Below, one piece after another: positions 10,301 to 16,830 of a stretch of 64,000 bases of DNA. A model generated the notes under the pieces. It did not search any database. It saw only the letters and a program-made list of their open reading frames with translations, and was not told where the DNA came from. How positions within the stretch are numbered: the first letter of the stretch is position 1; every line of letters begins with the position of its first letter. The translations under genes and the position numbers were made by a program. The DNA is from Bacteroidota bacterium (GTDB taxonomy: Bacteria > Bacteroidota > Rhodothermia > Rhodothermales > UBA10348). The stretch covers positions 149,381-213,380 of the forward strand of contig JADFHF010000001.1 of NCBI GenBank assembly GCA_022567305.1, in the 5' to 3' direction.

Positions 10301-10774
10301 CCTTTCGTCCACAATCTTGAAGTCGGGAGAGAGTCCGAACGAGAACGGCCGCTCGCGAAGTAGCGACGAGCAGAAGGCGTGAATCGTATCGATAAACGGC
10401 CCATCAGTCGCAGATCGCGCCCTGCTAACATGCTTCAGTTCTTCTGAAAAGGCCGTTGAGACAAGAAAATCGTCGATGTCCAGCCTCCCCGCGGGATCCA
10501 GTTTGGATTCGGCATCCTCCAGCGCCTCGAAAAATCGTCCCCTCATCTCTCCGGCTGCTTTCCGGGTGAATGTAATCGCGGCCAGGTGATCAACGGGCAC
10601 ACCACACCTGACGAGCGCCACCATCCGTTCGATCAGAACACTCGTTTTACCAGAGCCGGCTCCTGCACGAACAAGAAAATTCTCGTCAAGAGAGAAAGAA
10701 GAATCGGATGACAGCGGAGTCAGGAATTCTCGATCCCCCCGAATGGTGCTCCGGATTTGTTCGTCAATAATCAT
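7364..10774 (-). CDS. addA: AddA-type helicase-nuclease (UvrD-like ATPase with PD-(D/E)XK nuclease)
   Basis: The motor and nuclease subunit of an AddAB-type double-strand-break resection enzyme, functionally equal to RecBCD. Walker A is AGAGSGKT (residues 37-44), followed by the motif Ia sequence AITFTRKAAGEMRGRF. Walker B is ILVDEFQDTDPLQ, and later SF1 motifs include VGDEKQSIYRFRHAD, TNFRSRPELC, NVHQAKGLEA and RLLYVAATRARE. The C-terminal nuclease carries GNAMHRLLEYT (GxxxH), GTIDLVF and TIVDYKTDR with the catalytic Asp and DxK, then GQVLAYSRAW. At about 1,136 residues it has the usual AddA size. Its ATG overlaps the addB stop as TGATG (10772-10776), which indicates translational coupling. 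A GTG one codon upstream (10777) is an alternative start. Confidence 0.95.
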   Translation of the reverse strand: MIIDEQIRSTIRGDREFLTPLSSDSSFSLDENFLVRAGAGSGKTSVLIERMVALVRCGVPVDHLAAITFTRKAAGEMRGRFFEALEDAESKLDPAGRLDIDDFLVSTAFSEELKHVSRARSATDGPFIDTIHAFCSSLLRERPFSFGLSPDFKIVDERQERILRRQFWNQYLRLTLTAELNWRKEFGDLGILPSDLFDYFGDRASLMHLIVESRGVEQPDLAGAMNKTEKYLGWIGERMPFSEGVDKISGLVIELARFRRVRGTNTNADRAVFLEKLNSLVGRDGSLSSGVVAVTKWSRTKSDPARQTANALKGSSLLDGEDKSISSFVTSVVRPAVTAWRQFVHSKIEEFVDSATKAYRQYRVEQGRLTYDDLLLMVVEAMRDDPGLREYVQGRYSHILVDEFQDTDPLQSQIIFLITSRNIKERDWKKCRPRPGSLFMVGDEKQSIYRFRHADIRVFGEIAGQIELSGGRSLHLQTNFRSRPELCAWINSAVEPLFAMHDETYQAEYESLSAANNERMDTPPVMQLRIDQVAGNNATGIAIKDAAALAGLIRSAVDGDADADLNLSGVRFGDFLILVRASNRMHIYAAALENQGIPYVTAGGKAINHSGALAPLIDLIDTVYNANDPVARLAYLRGPFAGLSDAVLYRFVQAGGDYLNQPELPESLSGEEKAAFMDAFGTLTQARELFEENSLSHALEQLISRRGLMAAFVFDEGGSARAGAVQRTLSLMRTWESTGLGWPEIRVELHRLLNGEIEAEEMTLETGTKDVVRLYNVHQAKGLEARVVCLADPLPKENFSDPRIHIDRSEAGDRLFLPARKRVGYREQTIAEPLGWLDALGEELIHEQAERTRLLYVAATRAREVLVVSRYLGKEDAGTWSPLYAALDDTDAPSILSEAQDAPQASPDHSSGSRSISSDEWFERLSFAQQQLEKIAKPSYEVVSVTGIEKATEADDVAEIGAGARAVAPPGRGMGFGNAMHRLLEYTVQHRTTPRTVEEERNRVITVLDEECETGRVSDNQLADAALSQLSDFRESVVWNHLLVADQVLTEVPFSVSSIENEKREILTGTIDLVFCRDDAWTIVDYKTDRTDAESLRDKYAGQVLAYSRAWKTLADSPVVECGLWSTHEGCWIPVT

Positions 10775-13743
10775 CACGAAGCCCCCGGGAGGTGTTTCTC
10801 AGCGTACTTCCAGTCGGACAATAACTCATAGTGCGGCATGTCCGTTTGGGTGGACGCGACTTTGAATCGAATCGAGGTTTTAAGGTGTGACACGTTTCCA
10901 CATACCCTCTGATAGTCGCAGAACTTGCAAGCGCCGTTGTCATCGGCGGCCTGGAAGAAAGATCCTGCTTGCACCAGGCGACCGACACGCCTGAGCTCTG
11001 CGGCAACCTCTTGTCGGAAGGCCGAAGGATCGGCTTCAATTCGCCGACCGAGTTCCCGGCTACTCGGAAAGAGATATCCCGATCGGTTTACGGATTCCCC
11101 AAGCAGCTCCTCGACAACGTAGGCATAGAGCGCCCATTGAAGGGAACGCCCGTCGTTGAGTAGATCTTCTGCATCGTACTCGGAACTGGTCCCGGTTTTG
11201 TAGTCGGTGATGGCAAATCCGCCGGTCTTCACTCGATCAATGCGATCAATCCGGCCGAGAAGAGAAATCGATAACCCTTCGAGGTCAATTATAATTTTCT
11301 CCGTCCGATCGGTGTCTGATTTTCGGTTTTGAGGCCAGATGCCAAAGCCAAACTCAAACGCGTAAGGTTCGGCGTATTCCTGGCGTTCGATTTCGTCGCA
11401 GATAAACGCACGCGCGACCATTCTCAATTCCGAACGAATCTCCTCTTCCACGGCTGGATTCGGGGCTGATCGAGTGCGAGCAAAATCGTCTACCGCTGAC
11501 AAAAACAGCTTCTCCAGCTGGGTCGTGTCAGGTTCAGCGATCGGCCCGGATCGACTGGACATGAACGTGGCCAATATATCGTGTACGAGCAATCCCTTCT
11601 CGAGCGGACTCATCCACACGTCATCTTCGCGTTCATCAAGTGTTCTGGCCTTTAGTACATTCTTCAAGAAGTATCGAAATGGACAGGCCGTCAAGGTTTC
11701 CAGCCTGGAAGCCGACCACCTGACACGGCCTGAATAAGGATTTTTTTGCCGGGACGATATCTGAACCTGCCCGTCGAATGGAGTCCACGATTCTGATTCA
11801 CGCTGCCGGATTGCATTTCGACCTCTACCGATCCAAGGGTAGAGCCGGTCACATTTTTCAGCAGCGTCGTTCTGATCCTTGAGCGCCAGGATCATGTCAG
11901 TCCGGTCGAGTGGAAGACCGAATTCCGGGTCATTGGAGTCGGGTACGTAGGATTGAGGCGAGAGAGACGTCTCTGGCACGTCGGTACCGTCGGAGATCGA
12001 GCGTAAGACCGATGATGGATACAGTTCGCGACCGTCCGAAACATCATAGCAGTTGTACACGAGCGTTACCGCTCCCGTAGCTCTAGCGAGTGCGAACTCA
12101 AGATTGCGGGGCCGGTCTTCAGCAGTTTCTTTCGATGTGATCAGGCGATGATCATGCCCTTTTTCGAGACGTTGTTGAAGATCGTCTGGAAGGAAAGGGT
12201 TCTCTGACACATGAGTGGCCATGGTGAGCTCATCAAGACCCACTACATACAGATTGGGTCTATCCGAATACCCGGCTTGAGAAAACGGTACCACGTGTAG
12301 AGACGCAGGTGAAGATTTGCGGGCTTCGCATCGACGAGTATCCAGGATATCCTGCATTCGACGAACGAGCACTGAGCGCGGTAGACGATCTGTCACCTCA
12401 TCACTCAATCGCCTGAATACAGACAGAATTAGATCGATGGTATCGATGATGGTCTGTTCGACAGACGGTTCATCTTTCTCGTCAACCGAAAAAACGTATG
12501 CTTCCACAAAGCGCTCAACTCGCCCTGAAATCTCCGCGAGAGTCGCCTCTGAATTCACTTCTCCAAGAGATAACAAGGATTGAAGTGCATCCGCTACGCT
12601 TCTTGCGATTTCCAGGGATCTCGTCCGGTCATCTTCTACGAAGGAACCCCTCGCGGCCCTGAGCTCATGTTCCAGTTTCTTCTGGTGCTGTTCAAAAACG
12701 TGATGATAGAACTTGGCGCCACCGGTCAGATGAACGGTCGAAAGAATGTTTGCTGCGTGAACAGAAATTGAACTGCCGTCTTCGTTCGATTTTCCGAGAT
12801 GAACGAATCCACCTCGCAACATTTGAACCAGGCGTGAACTGGACTGTCCGTCTCCGATCCACTGCAGAAACTGCCGGATCGCCTGCCCCACACGGGTTGA
12901 CGTCATCTCGTACCCCTTGGCAAGGGTGATATCGATGTCAATTCGGTCTGCAAGAGAACGAATGGCCCGGATATAGGGCTCTCTCGATGCATAAACCAGT
13001 TCAACCGAATCGAGTGGTAAGCCTTTCCCAACCATATCCCTGAACACCGCTCGGATTTCATTTTCCACACCCACCGCACTCATGACACGATAGGTCGCCC
13101 GGTTGTGCATTCGTGCCTTTGAATTCTTAGCCAGAGGCCAATCTCTTAATAAGAAGCCCGCCGTCTCTTCTCGGGCGTCAGACGCGTGGGCTGGCGGCCC
13201 AATCCTGAAGACCGACGCTGCCCATCTTGAAAGTGTGCGGACGTAGTCCAATTCAAGTTCGGAGAGCACGACCTCGTCCAAAATCACCACTAATTCAGGC
13301 CGAACCGAATTCGGTTCCTGTTCCAACGTCTTGGCGGAAGAAACCAAAATATCGGCCTCGTCAACCAGGTTTCTCTGACTTAGATAAGATTCGTACAGAT
13401 GATATAGTTCGGCTACCTGATGCTCGCCTTCTAATCTACAGACACTTTGATAGTCAGCCGTCGAGACTCCCGCTTTCCGGAGCGTTCGGACTGTATTGGC
13501 GATCGACGAGCCGGACCTGGTGATCGGGCTCGAAAACGGAACGTCCAAATCTTGAATGAGTTTTTCAAGCAGGATTACGGCTCCTTCACGGGACAAAAAC
13601 CGCGACCGCGGAGAGCAGGAAGCATCCCAGATCGAGATGGCATGCTTGGACACGGTTGTGACATGTACATTCAGCCAACCCTGTCCTCCCGCGGCTAGAG
13701 CACGAAGCATTTCTGTTCCTACCTGGGGGTCAGGAACCAGCAA
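10774..13743 (-). CDS. addB: AddB-type nuclease/inactive helicase subunit
   Basis: Partner of AddA: a long UvrD-like chain ending in a PD-(D/E)XK nuclease with an iron-sulfur staple. The C-terminal domain has SRLETLTACPFRYFL with the first cluster cysteine, GLLVHDIL (GxxxH), GRIDRID, AITDYKTG (catalytic DxK) and LQWALYAY. The last three cluster cysteines are in CKFCDYQRVCG. All nuclease and cluster residues are present. No Walker A is visible at the N-terminus, as in many AddB proteins where the motor is degenerate. The start is uncertain: the coordinate given is a TTG, but protein-like sequence continues in frame upstream to 13854 with no ATG, GTG or TTG, then meets TGA two codons after an ATG (13861-13863). 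It forms an operon with addA. Confidence 0.88.
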   Translation of the reverse strand: MLVPDPQVGTEMLRALAAGGQGWLNVHVTTVSKHAISIWDASCSPRSRFLSREGAVILLEKLIQDLDVPFSSPITRSGSSIANTVRTLRKAGVSTADYQSVCRLEGEHQVAELYHLYESYLSQRNLVDEADILVSSAKTLEQEPNSVRPELVVILDEVVLSELELDYVRTLSRWAASVFRIGPPAHASDAREETAGFLLRDWPLAKNSKARMHNRATYRVMSAVGVENEIRAVFRDMVGKGLPLDSVELVYASREPYIRAIRSLADRIDIDITLAKGYEMTSTRVGQAIRQFLQWIGDGQSSSRLVQMLRGGFVHLGKSNEDGSSISVHAANILSTVHLTGGAKFYHHVFEQHQKKLEHELRAARGSFVEDDRTRSLEIARSVADALQSLLSLGEVNSEATLAEISGRVERFVEAYVFSVDEKDEPSVEQTIIDTIDLILSVFRRLSDEVTDRLPRSVLVRRMQDILDTRRCEARKSSPASLHVVPFSQAGYSDRPNLYVVGLDELTMATHVSENPFLPDDLQQRLEKGHDHRLITSKETAEDRPRNLEFALARATGAVTLVYNCYDVSDGRELYPSSVLRSISDGTDVPETSLSPQSYVPDSNDPEFGLPLDRTDMILALKDQNDAAEKCDRLYPWIGRGRNAIRQRESESWTPFDGQVQISSRQKNPYSGRVRWSASRLETLTACPFRYFLKNVLKARTLDEREDDVWMSPLEKGLLVHDILATFMSSRSGPIAEPDTTQLEKLFLSAVDDFARTRSAPNPAVEEEIRSELRMVARAFICDEIERQEYAEPYAFEFGFGIWPQNRKSDTDRTEKIIIDLEGLSISLLGRIDRIDRVKTGGFAITDYKTGTSSEYDAEDLLNDGRSLQWALYAYVVEELLGESVNRSGYLFPSSRELGRRIEADPSAFRQEVAAELRRVGRLVQAGSFFQAADDNGACKFCDYQRVCGNVSHLKTSIRFKVASTQTDMPHYELLSDWKYAEKHLPGAS

Positions 13744-13854
13744 TACCTTCTCTGCTGCGGGATCAATACCAGCGTTGAGCGCCGAGGAGAGTTGCGAAAG
13801 TGGGTATGAGTAAAAAGTACGATCGATATGAACGCGCCCAGCAGCGGCTTTGAA
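13744..13854 (-). other. Upstream in-frame extension of addB without a usable start codon
   Basis: Read on the minus strand in the addB frame, this stretch encodes GRVHIDRTFYSYPLSQLSSA and then a short loop into KVLLVPDPQVGTEM, which looks like the first strand and helix expected at the N-terminus of this family. The frame is closed at 13855-13857 by TGA, and ATG GTT precedes that TGA directly. The only near-standard initiator inside is ATC at 13822-13824. Either translation begins at a rare codon, or the TGA is a nonsense mutation or a sequence error, or the true start is the TTG at 13743 and this stretch is untranslated. Confidence 0.5.
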
Positions 13855-13890
13855 TCAAACCATAAGAACACTGCTTGAAAGGTATATCAC

Positions 13891-13916
13891 GCCTATGACA
13901 TCTAGATGTCACAGGC
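13891..13916. promoter_or_regulatory. 26-nt near-perfect palindrome between addB and the exonuclease gene
   Basis: The core TGACATCTAGATGTCA (13896-13911) is a perfect 16-nt palindrome. It is flanked by GCCT and AGGC, which also pair, with one mismatched position between. It lies about 40 nt upstream of the open addB frame on one side and 130 nt upstream of the DEDDh exonuclease on the other, in a divergent promoter region. It is too long to be likely by chance. A dimeric repressor site controlling both DNA-processing transcripts is the simplest reading. There is no T-run on either strand, so it is not a terminator. Confidence 0.5.
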
Positions 13917-14046
13917 TGTGTCTACATTTCGTTGAATTGAAGAAAAAGGGTCAATAACCGCAATAAAACAGCATTTTAGGGTTTAAGTGATGCTCAATAC
14001 ACCCGGACACGCGCCTGTACTTGAATGACAATGGAATAAGAGAGCT

Positions 14047-14862
14047 ATGAGTAAAATAATGATCGCGTTTGATGTCGAAACGACTGGAAAAAATCCGGAG
14101 ACTGACCAGATCGTCGAGATTTCCATGTGCTTGTATGAAGCAGGTAATGAAGAAACGTATCACCGTCTGTTAAAGCCAGACGTCTCGATTACACCCGGAG
14201 CACAACGAGTCCACGGAATCTCGATGGAGGACGTCCAGGATGCCCCGAACTTTGCGGACGTATCCGACGAAATCCTCGAGTTTCTGGCTGCGGCTGAAGT
14301 TATTGTAGGGTACAATGTCCGTTTCGACATACGATTTGTTGAGAAAGAGTTTGCCAGGCTAGGCAAAGAAATCCATCTGGATGAAAAATTGGTGGTGGAT
14401 CCCTATCGCATTTGGCAGACCATGGAACCTCGAAAGCTCGAAGATGCGCATCGAAAATTTGTCGGTGGAGAAATGGAAGGTGCCCACCGAGCGACAGCGG
14501 ATGTACACGCAGTCGTTGTGGTGCTTCGCGGTCTTCGTCGTGAGTTCAACCTGGAAGAGGCCTCGTGGGAAGATCTCGCTCAATTGACTGATCCTCAAAG
14601 GGAAGCCTGGGTAGGCGATTCGCAACATTTTCTATGGGAAAACGAGCAGGTCATTTTCAACTTCGGGAAATACAATGGTCGGGAGCTTCTTGAAGTTGCC
14701 CAGAAAGATGCTGGCTACCTGAACTGGATTCAAAGATCTGATTTCCCACGACATGTAAAGAATTTGTGCAAGGGTGCGGGCGCCGGATATGCTCAAACCG
14801 TTTTCAATGAAAAGATAGCTGCAACGTTTGGGCCCCCACCCGTTGCCAGCGAAACGTCCTGA
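14047..14862 (+). CDS. DEDDh 3'-5' exonuclease with ExoX-like C-terminal domain
   Basis: A 271-residue DnaQ/ExoX-type exonuclease that would remove nucleotides from 3' ends. Exo I is AFDVETTGK with D9 and E11; Exo II is NVRFDIRFV; Exo III is HRATADVHAV, supplying the histidine and last aspartate that define the DEDDh class. After about residue 195 a short second domain reads IFNFGKYNGRELLEVAQ and GYLNWIQRSDFPRHVKNL, matching the small tail seen in exodeoxyribonuclease X and related proteins. That architecture favours a stand-alone repair or processing nuclease rather than the polymerase III epsilon subunit. It is divergent from the addB-addA-rmuC block across a long palindrome, which suggests shared control. 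Confidence in the fold is high; its precise pathway is inferred. Confidence 0.9.
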   Translation: MSKIMIAFDVETTGKNPETDQIVEISMCLYEAGNEETYHRLLKPDVSITPGAQRVHGISMEDVQDAPNFADVSDEILEFLAAAEVIVGYNVRFDIRFVEKEFARLGKEIHLDEKLVVDPYRIWQTMEPRKLEDAHRKFVGGEMEGAHRATADVHAVVVVLRGLRREFNLEEASWEDLAQLTDPQREAWVGDSQHFLWENEQVIFNFGKYNGRELLEVAQKDAGYLNWIQRSDFPRHVKNLCKGAGAGYAQTVFNEKIAATFGPPPVASETS

Positions 14863-14930
14863 CCTTGCTTCAAACTACCGAAATCTCCTACTTTTATGGA
14901 GATTCAGACATTCACCAGACGTGAAATACA

Positions 14931-15353
14931 ATGAATACGTATTCCCCAGATTTATTGGCCGTACTCGTAGCAGGCCTGGTACCGATGGTCGTTGGAGCAG
15001 TCTGGTACGGACCGCTCTTCGGAAAGAAATGGTTGGAAATGATAGGTAAAACGGAGGACGAGATCAAAGCAGACTTCAATCCGCTCAAAGCCTACGGGAT
15101 ATCATTCATTATGGCCCTCGTCATGGGTTACGTGCTCGCACACGTCCTGCAAGCCTGGGATGATGCATACGCCATGACTGGATGGGCGGCTGGAATGCAG
15201 GGCGCATTCTGGTCCTGGCTAGGATTTGTCGTTACGATTGGATATCAGTCGATGGCCTGGGAAGGCAAAAAACTTGGATTGTTTGCCATGAACATGGCGT
15301 ACAATCTGGTCGTCCTTCTGGGGATGGGCACCATCCTTGGCGTTTGGAGATAG
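14931..15353 (+). CDS. DUF1761 family membrane protein
   Basis: A 140-residue integral membrane protein with four predicted helices: about 8-26 (LLAVLVAGLVPMVVGAVWY), 54-74, 84-104 and 114-136. The sequence VGAVWYGPLFGKKWLEMIGK followed by a membrane helix and the ending LGMGTILGVWR fits DUF1761, a family of unknown function common in Bacteroidota and Proteobacteria. It follows the exonuclease gene on the same strand after 68 nt, which may be chance. Nothing in the sequence indicates a substrate or enzyme site. Confidence 0.8.
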   Translation: MNTYSPDLLAVLVAGLVPMVVGAVWYGPLFGKKWLEMIGKTEDEIKADFNPLKAYGISFIMALVMGYVLAHVLQAWDDAYAMTGWAAGMQGAFWSWLGFVVTIGYQSMAWEGKKLGLFAMNMAYNLVVLLGMGTILGVWR

Positions 15354-15403
15354 GTTTAATCGCACTCTGGACGACGTGGTGGCGAAACCGGGGCGGCGAC
15401 GAA

Positions 15404-15703
15404 CTACCTTTTGGATTCGTCCTGTTCCGCCTCAACGGCTGGATTCTCCGCTTGTTTAGAGGCAGCTGGAAGTCGCCTCATGTGAGATTCAATGAGTTCG
15501 AGACGCTCTTCCAGTGGTATTATTGCGTCTGTCATCGCTTCCTGAATCATGCCTTTCAGTTCAGACGTCCCAAGACTATGGGATCCGCTCTGGGCCCTGA
15601 TCTGTTCACGTTTTAGATCATTTTTTGCTTTCGCGTTCCATGCAATAAATGAAAAAATAATTACATTCATCATCAGGATGAAGAAGACGGTAGAAAATTC
15701 CAT
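15404..15703 (-). CDS. Small membrane-anchored coiled-coil protein
   Basis: A 99-residue protein not recognised as a named family. One N-terminal membrane helix (about residues 5-23, VFFILMMNVIIFSFIAW) is followed by a basic stretch KAKNDLKREQ, then an amphipathic charged region with ELKGMIQEAMTDAIIPLEERLELIESHMRRL that should form a coiled coil. The tail is acidic and disordered. This layout resembles small regulatory membrane proteins of the PspB type, but sequence support for that is lacking. The 50-codon frame at 15731-15883 lies directly upstream on the same strand. It converges with the DUF1761 gene. Confidence 0.6.
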   Translation of the reverse strand: MEFSTVFFILMMNVIIFSFIAWNAKAKNDLKREQIRAQSGSHSLGTSELKGMIQEAMTDAIIPLEERLELIESHMRRLPAASKQAENPAVEAEQDESKR

Positions 15704-15730
15704 TGGCTTCTACGATTGGGTTTTACGATT

Positions 15731-15883
15731 TTAGTTGCCGTTTGAGGCGAACAACTCCTGTTTCGGAATCTCATCTTCCAATAAAAGTGCCATCACACTG
15801 ATATCCAAGTTTCGAGGTGTTCTGATCGTTTGTGGAGCATCTTTCAGACGCAGTAACTTGAACACTGAAAATCCGTAGACCAT
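15731..15883 (-). CDS. Possible 50-residue protein upstream of the membrane coiled-coil gene
   Basis: A short open frame on the minus strand, from ATG 15883 to TAA at 15731. It encodes a mixed, non-repetitive sequence beginning MVYGFSVFKLLRLKDAPQTI and ending EIPKQELFASNGN. The composition is protein-like, with a basic amphipathic first half and an acidic tail. No convincing ribosome-binding site precedes it, and no family is recognised. It lies 27 nt upstream of the gene at 15404-15703 in the same direction, so it could be the first gene of a two-gene unit. Without it the gap 15704-15936 would contain nothing. Confidence 0.35.
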   Translation of the reverse strand: MVYGFSVFKLLRLKDAPQTIRTPRNLDISVMALLLEDEIPKQELFASNGN

Positions 15884-15936
15884 GCCGAAGCATTACGCAG
15901 GTTTCGCGTTCCCTTCCATCGAGCGAACTATGAGAA

Positions 15937-16155
15937 ATGGCCGATAAATACGAAACGTCTATCTACACGAAAAAGCAGCTCAACAACGCCCGGACTAAAG
16001 GCCAGGTGAAAGGATGGGTCCAGGGCGCTGCATCTACGTTTCTGTTTTTGTTGCTCATGAAATTCGTGGGACTGATTCCAGCCATCGCGGTCCTCGGCGG
16101 CCTGGGTTATCTCGGCTACAGAATATTTTCCGCGGGCAAAGAAACAATCTCCTAA
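15937..16155 (+). CDS. Small membrane protein of unknown function
   Basis: A 72-residue protein with a charged, probably helical N-terminal third (KKQLNNARTKGQVKGWVQGAA) and one long hydrophobic region (about 33-63) that may form one or two helices separated by GGLGYLGYR. No family is recognised. It has its own start 54 nt downstream of a divergent small frame and is followed after 72 nt by the Tat lipoprotein gene on the same strand. Confidence 0.6.
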   Translation: MADKYETSIYTKKQLNNARTKGQVKGWVQGAASTFLFLLLMKFVGLIPAIAVLGGLGYLGYRIFSAGKETIS

Positions 16156-16227
16156 AAACTTCCTGATTCGGTATTATTTCCGTGTTCGACCGGTTAATTT
16201 TGTCCCCCCGAACAGAAATCCCCGGAA

Positions 16228-16800
16228 ATGGACAGACGAGACGCACTTACCAAGCTCACCCTACTGATCGGTGGAGCTGTTTCAGCTCCCACGTTTTCCG
16301 CCTTCATCTCCGGATGTGCACCGCCACGTTCTCAGGGTACGTACGTCCCGCTTTCGCTAGATTCGAATGCCTTTCGTCTTATAGGCGAACTTGCCGAGCT
16401 GATTATTCCAGAGACAGATACTCCAGGCGCCTTGACTGCGGGTGTCGACAGATACATAGATAGTGTGCTAACCGACATTTTCAGCGAAGATCGGCGAAGC
16501 GATTTCTTTCTGGGAATGGAGGACTTCTCGAGCCGAGCGCACGCTTCGTATGGAGCTGACCTGAGAGAAATGAGCCCCGAACAGCAGCGCGATTTTCTAG
16601 TCGCACTTGAATATGAAGCCTTTCGTGGAATTCCATCGCACGTGCCCAATGCGGCTTCCTTTTACCGCCAGGTAAAAGAGCTGACGGTCACAGGGTATTA
16701 CACGTCAGAAGTAGGCGCTACAATGGAACTTCATTTGATGCCCTATGGAAAGTATCGACCGATTGTGCCGTTGGAAGAGATCGGGAGAGCGTGGGCGTAA
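16228..16800 (+). CDS. Gluconate 2-dehydrogenase subunit 3 family protein, Tat lipoprotein
   Basis: The small partner subunit of periplasmic GMC-type dehydrogenases. The N-terminus MDRRDALTKLTLLIGGAVSA carries a twin-arginine-like motif and hydrophobic core, and FISGC looks like a lipobox, so the mature protein is probably a Tat-exported lipoprotein. The family core starts with LIGELAELIIPETDTPGAL, the usual hallmark of subunit 3, and continues with FFLGMEDFSSRA and a C-terminal GYYTSEVGATMELHLMPYG. The length of 190 residues is typical. It is 30 nt upstream of the GMC oxidoreductase gene, its expected catalytic partner. The third, cytochrome c, subunit found in the classic three-subunit enzyme is not in the neighbourhood. 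Confidence 0.9.
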   Translation: MDRRDALTKLTLLIGGAVSAPTFSAFISGCAPPRSQGTYVPLSLDSNAFRLIGELAELIIPETDTPGALTAGVDRYIDSVLTDIFSEDRRSDFFLGMEDFSSRAHASYGADLREMSPEQQRDFLVALEYEAFRGIPSHVPNAASFYRQVKELTVTGYYTSEVGATMELHLMPYGKYRPIVPLEEIGRAWA

Positions 16801-16830
16801 ACCCGTAGCCGGCAACTAAATGCGAGCGCC

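Noticed and set aside
12317..12583. Arg/Ser-rich frames antisense to addB
   Set aside because: Composition is that of a reversed coding strand, with no start signal and a secure gene on the other strand.
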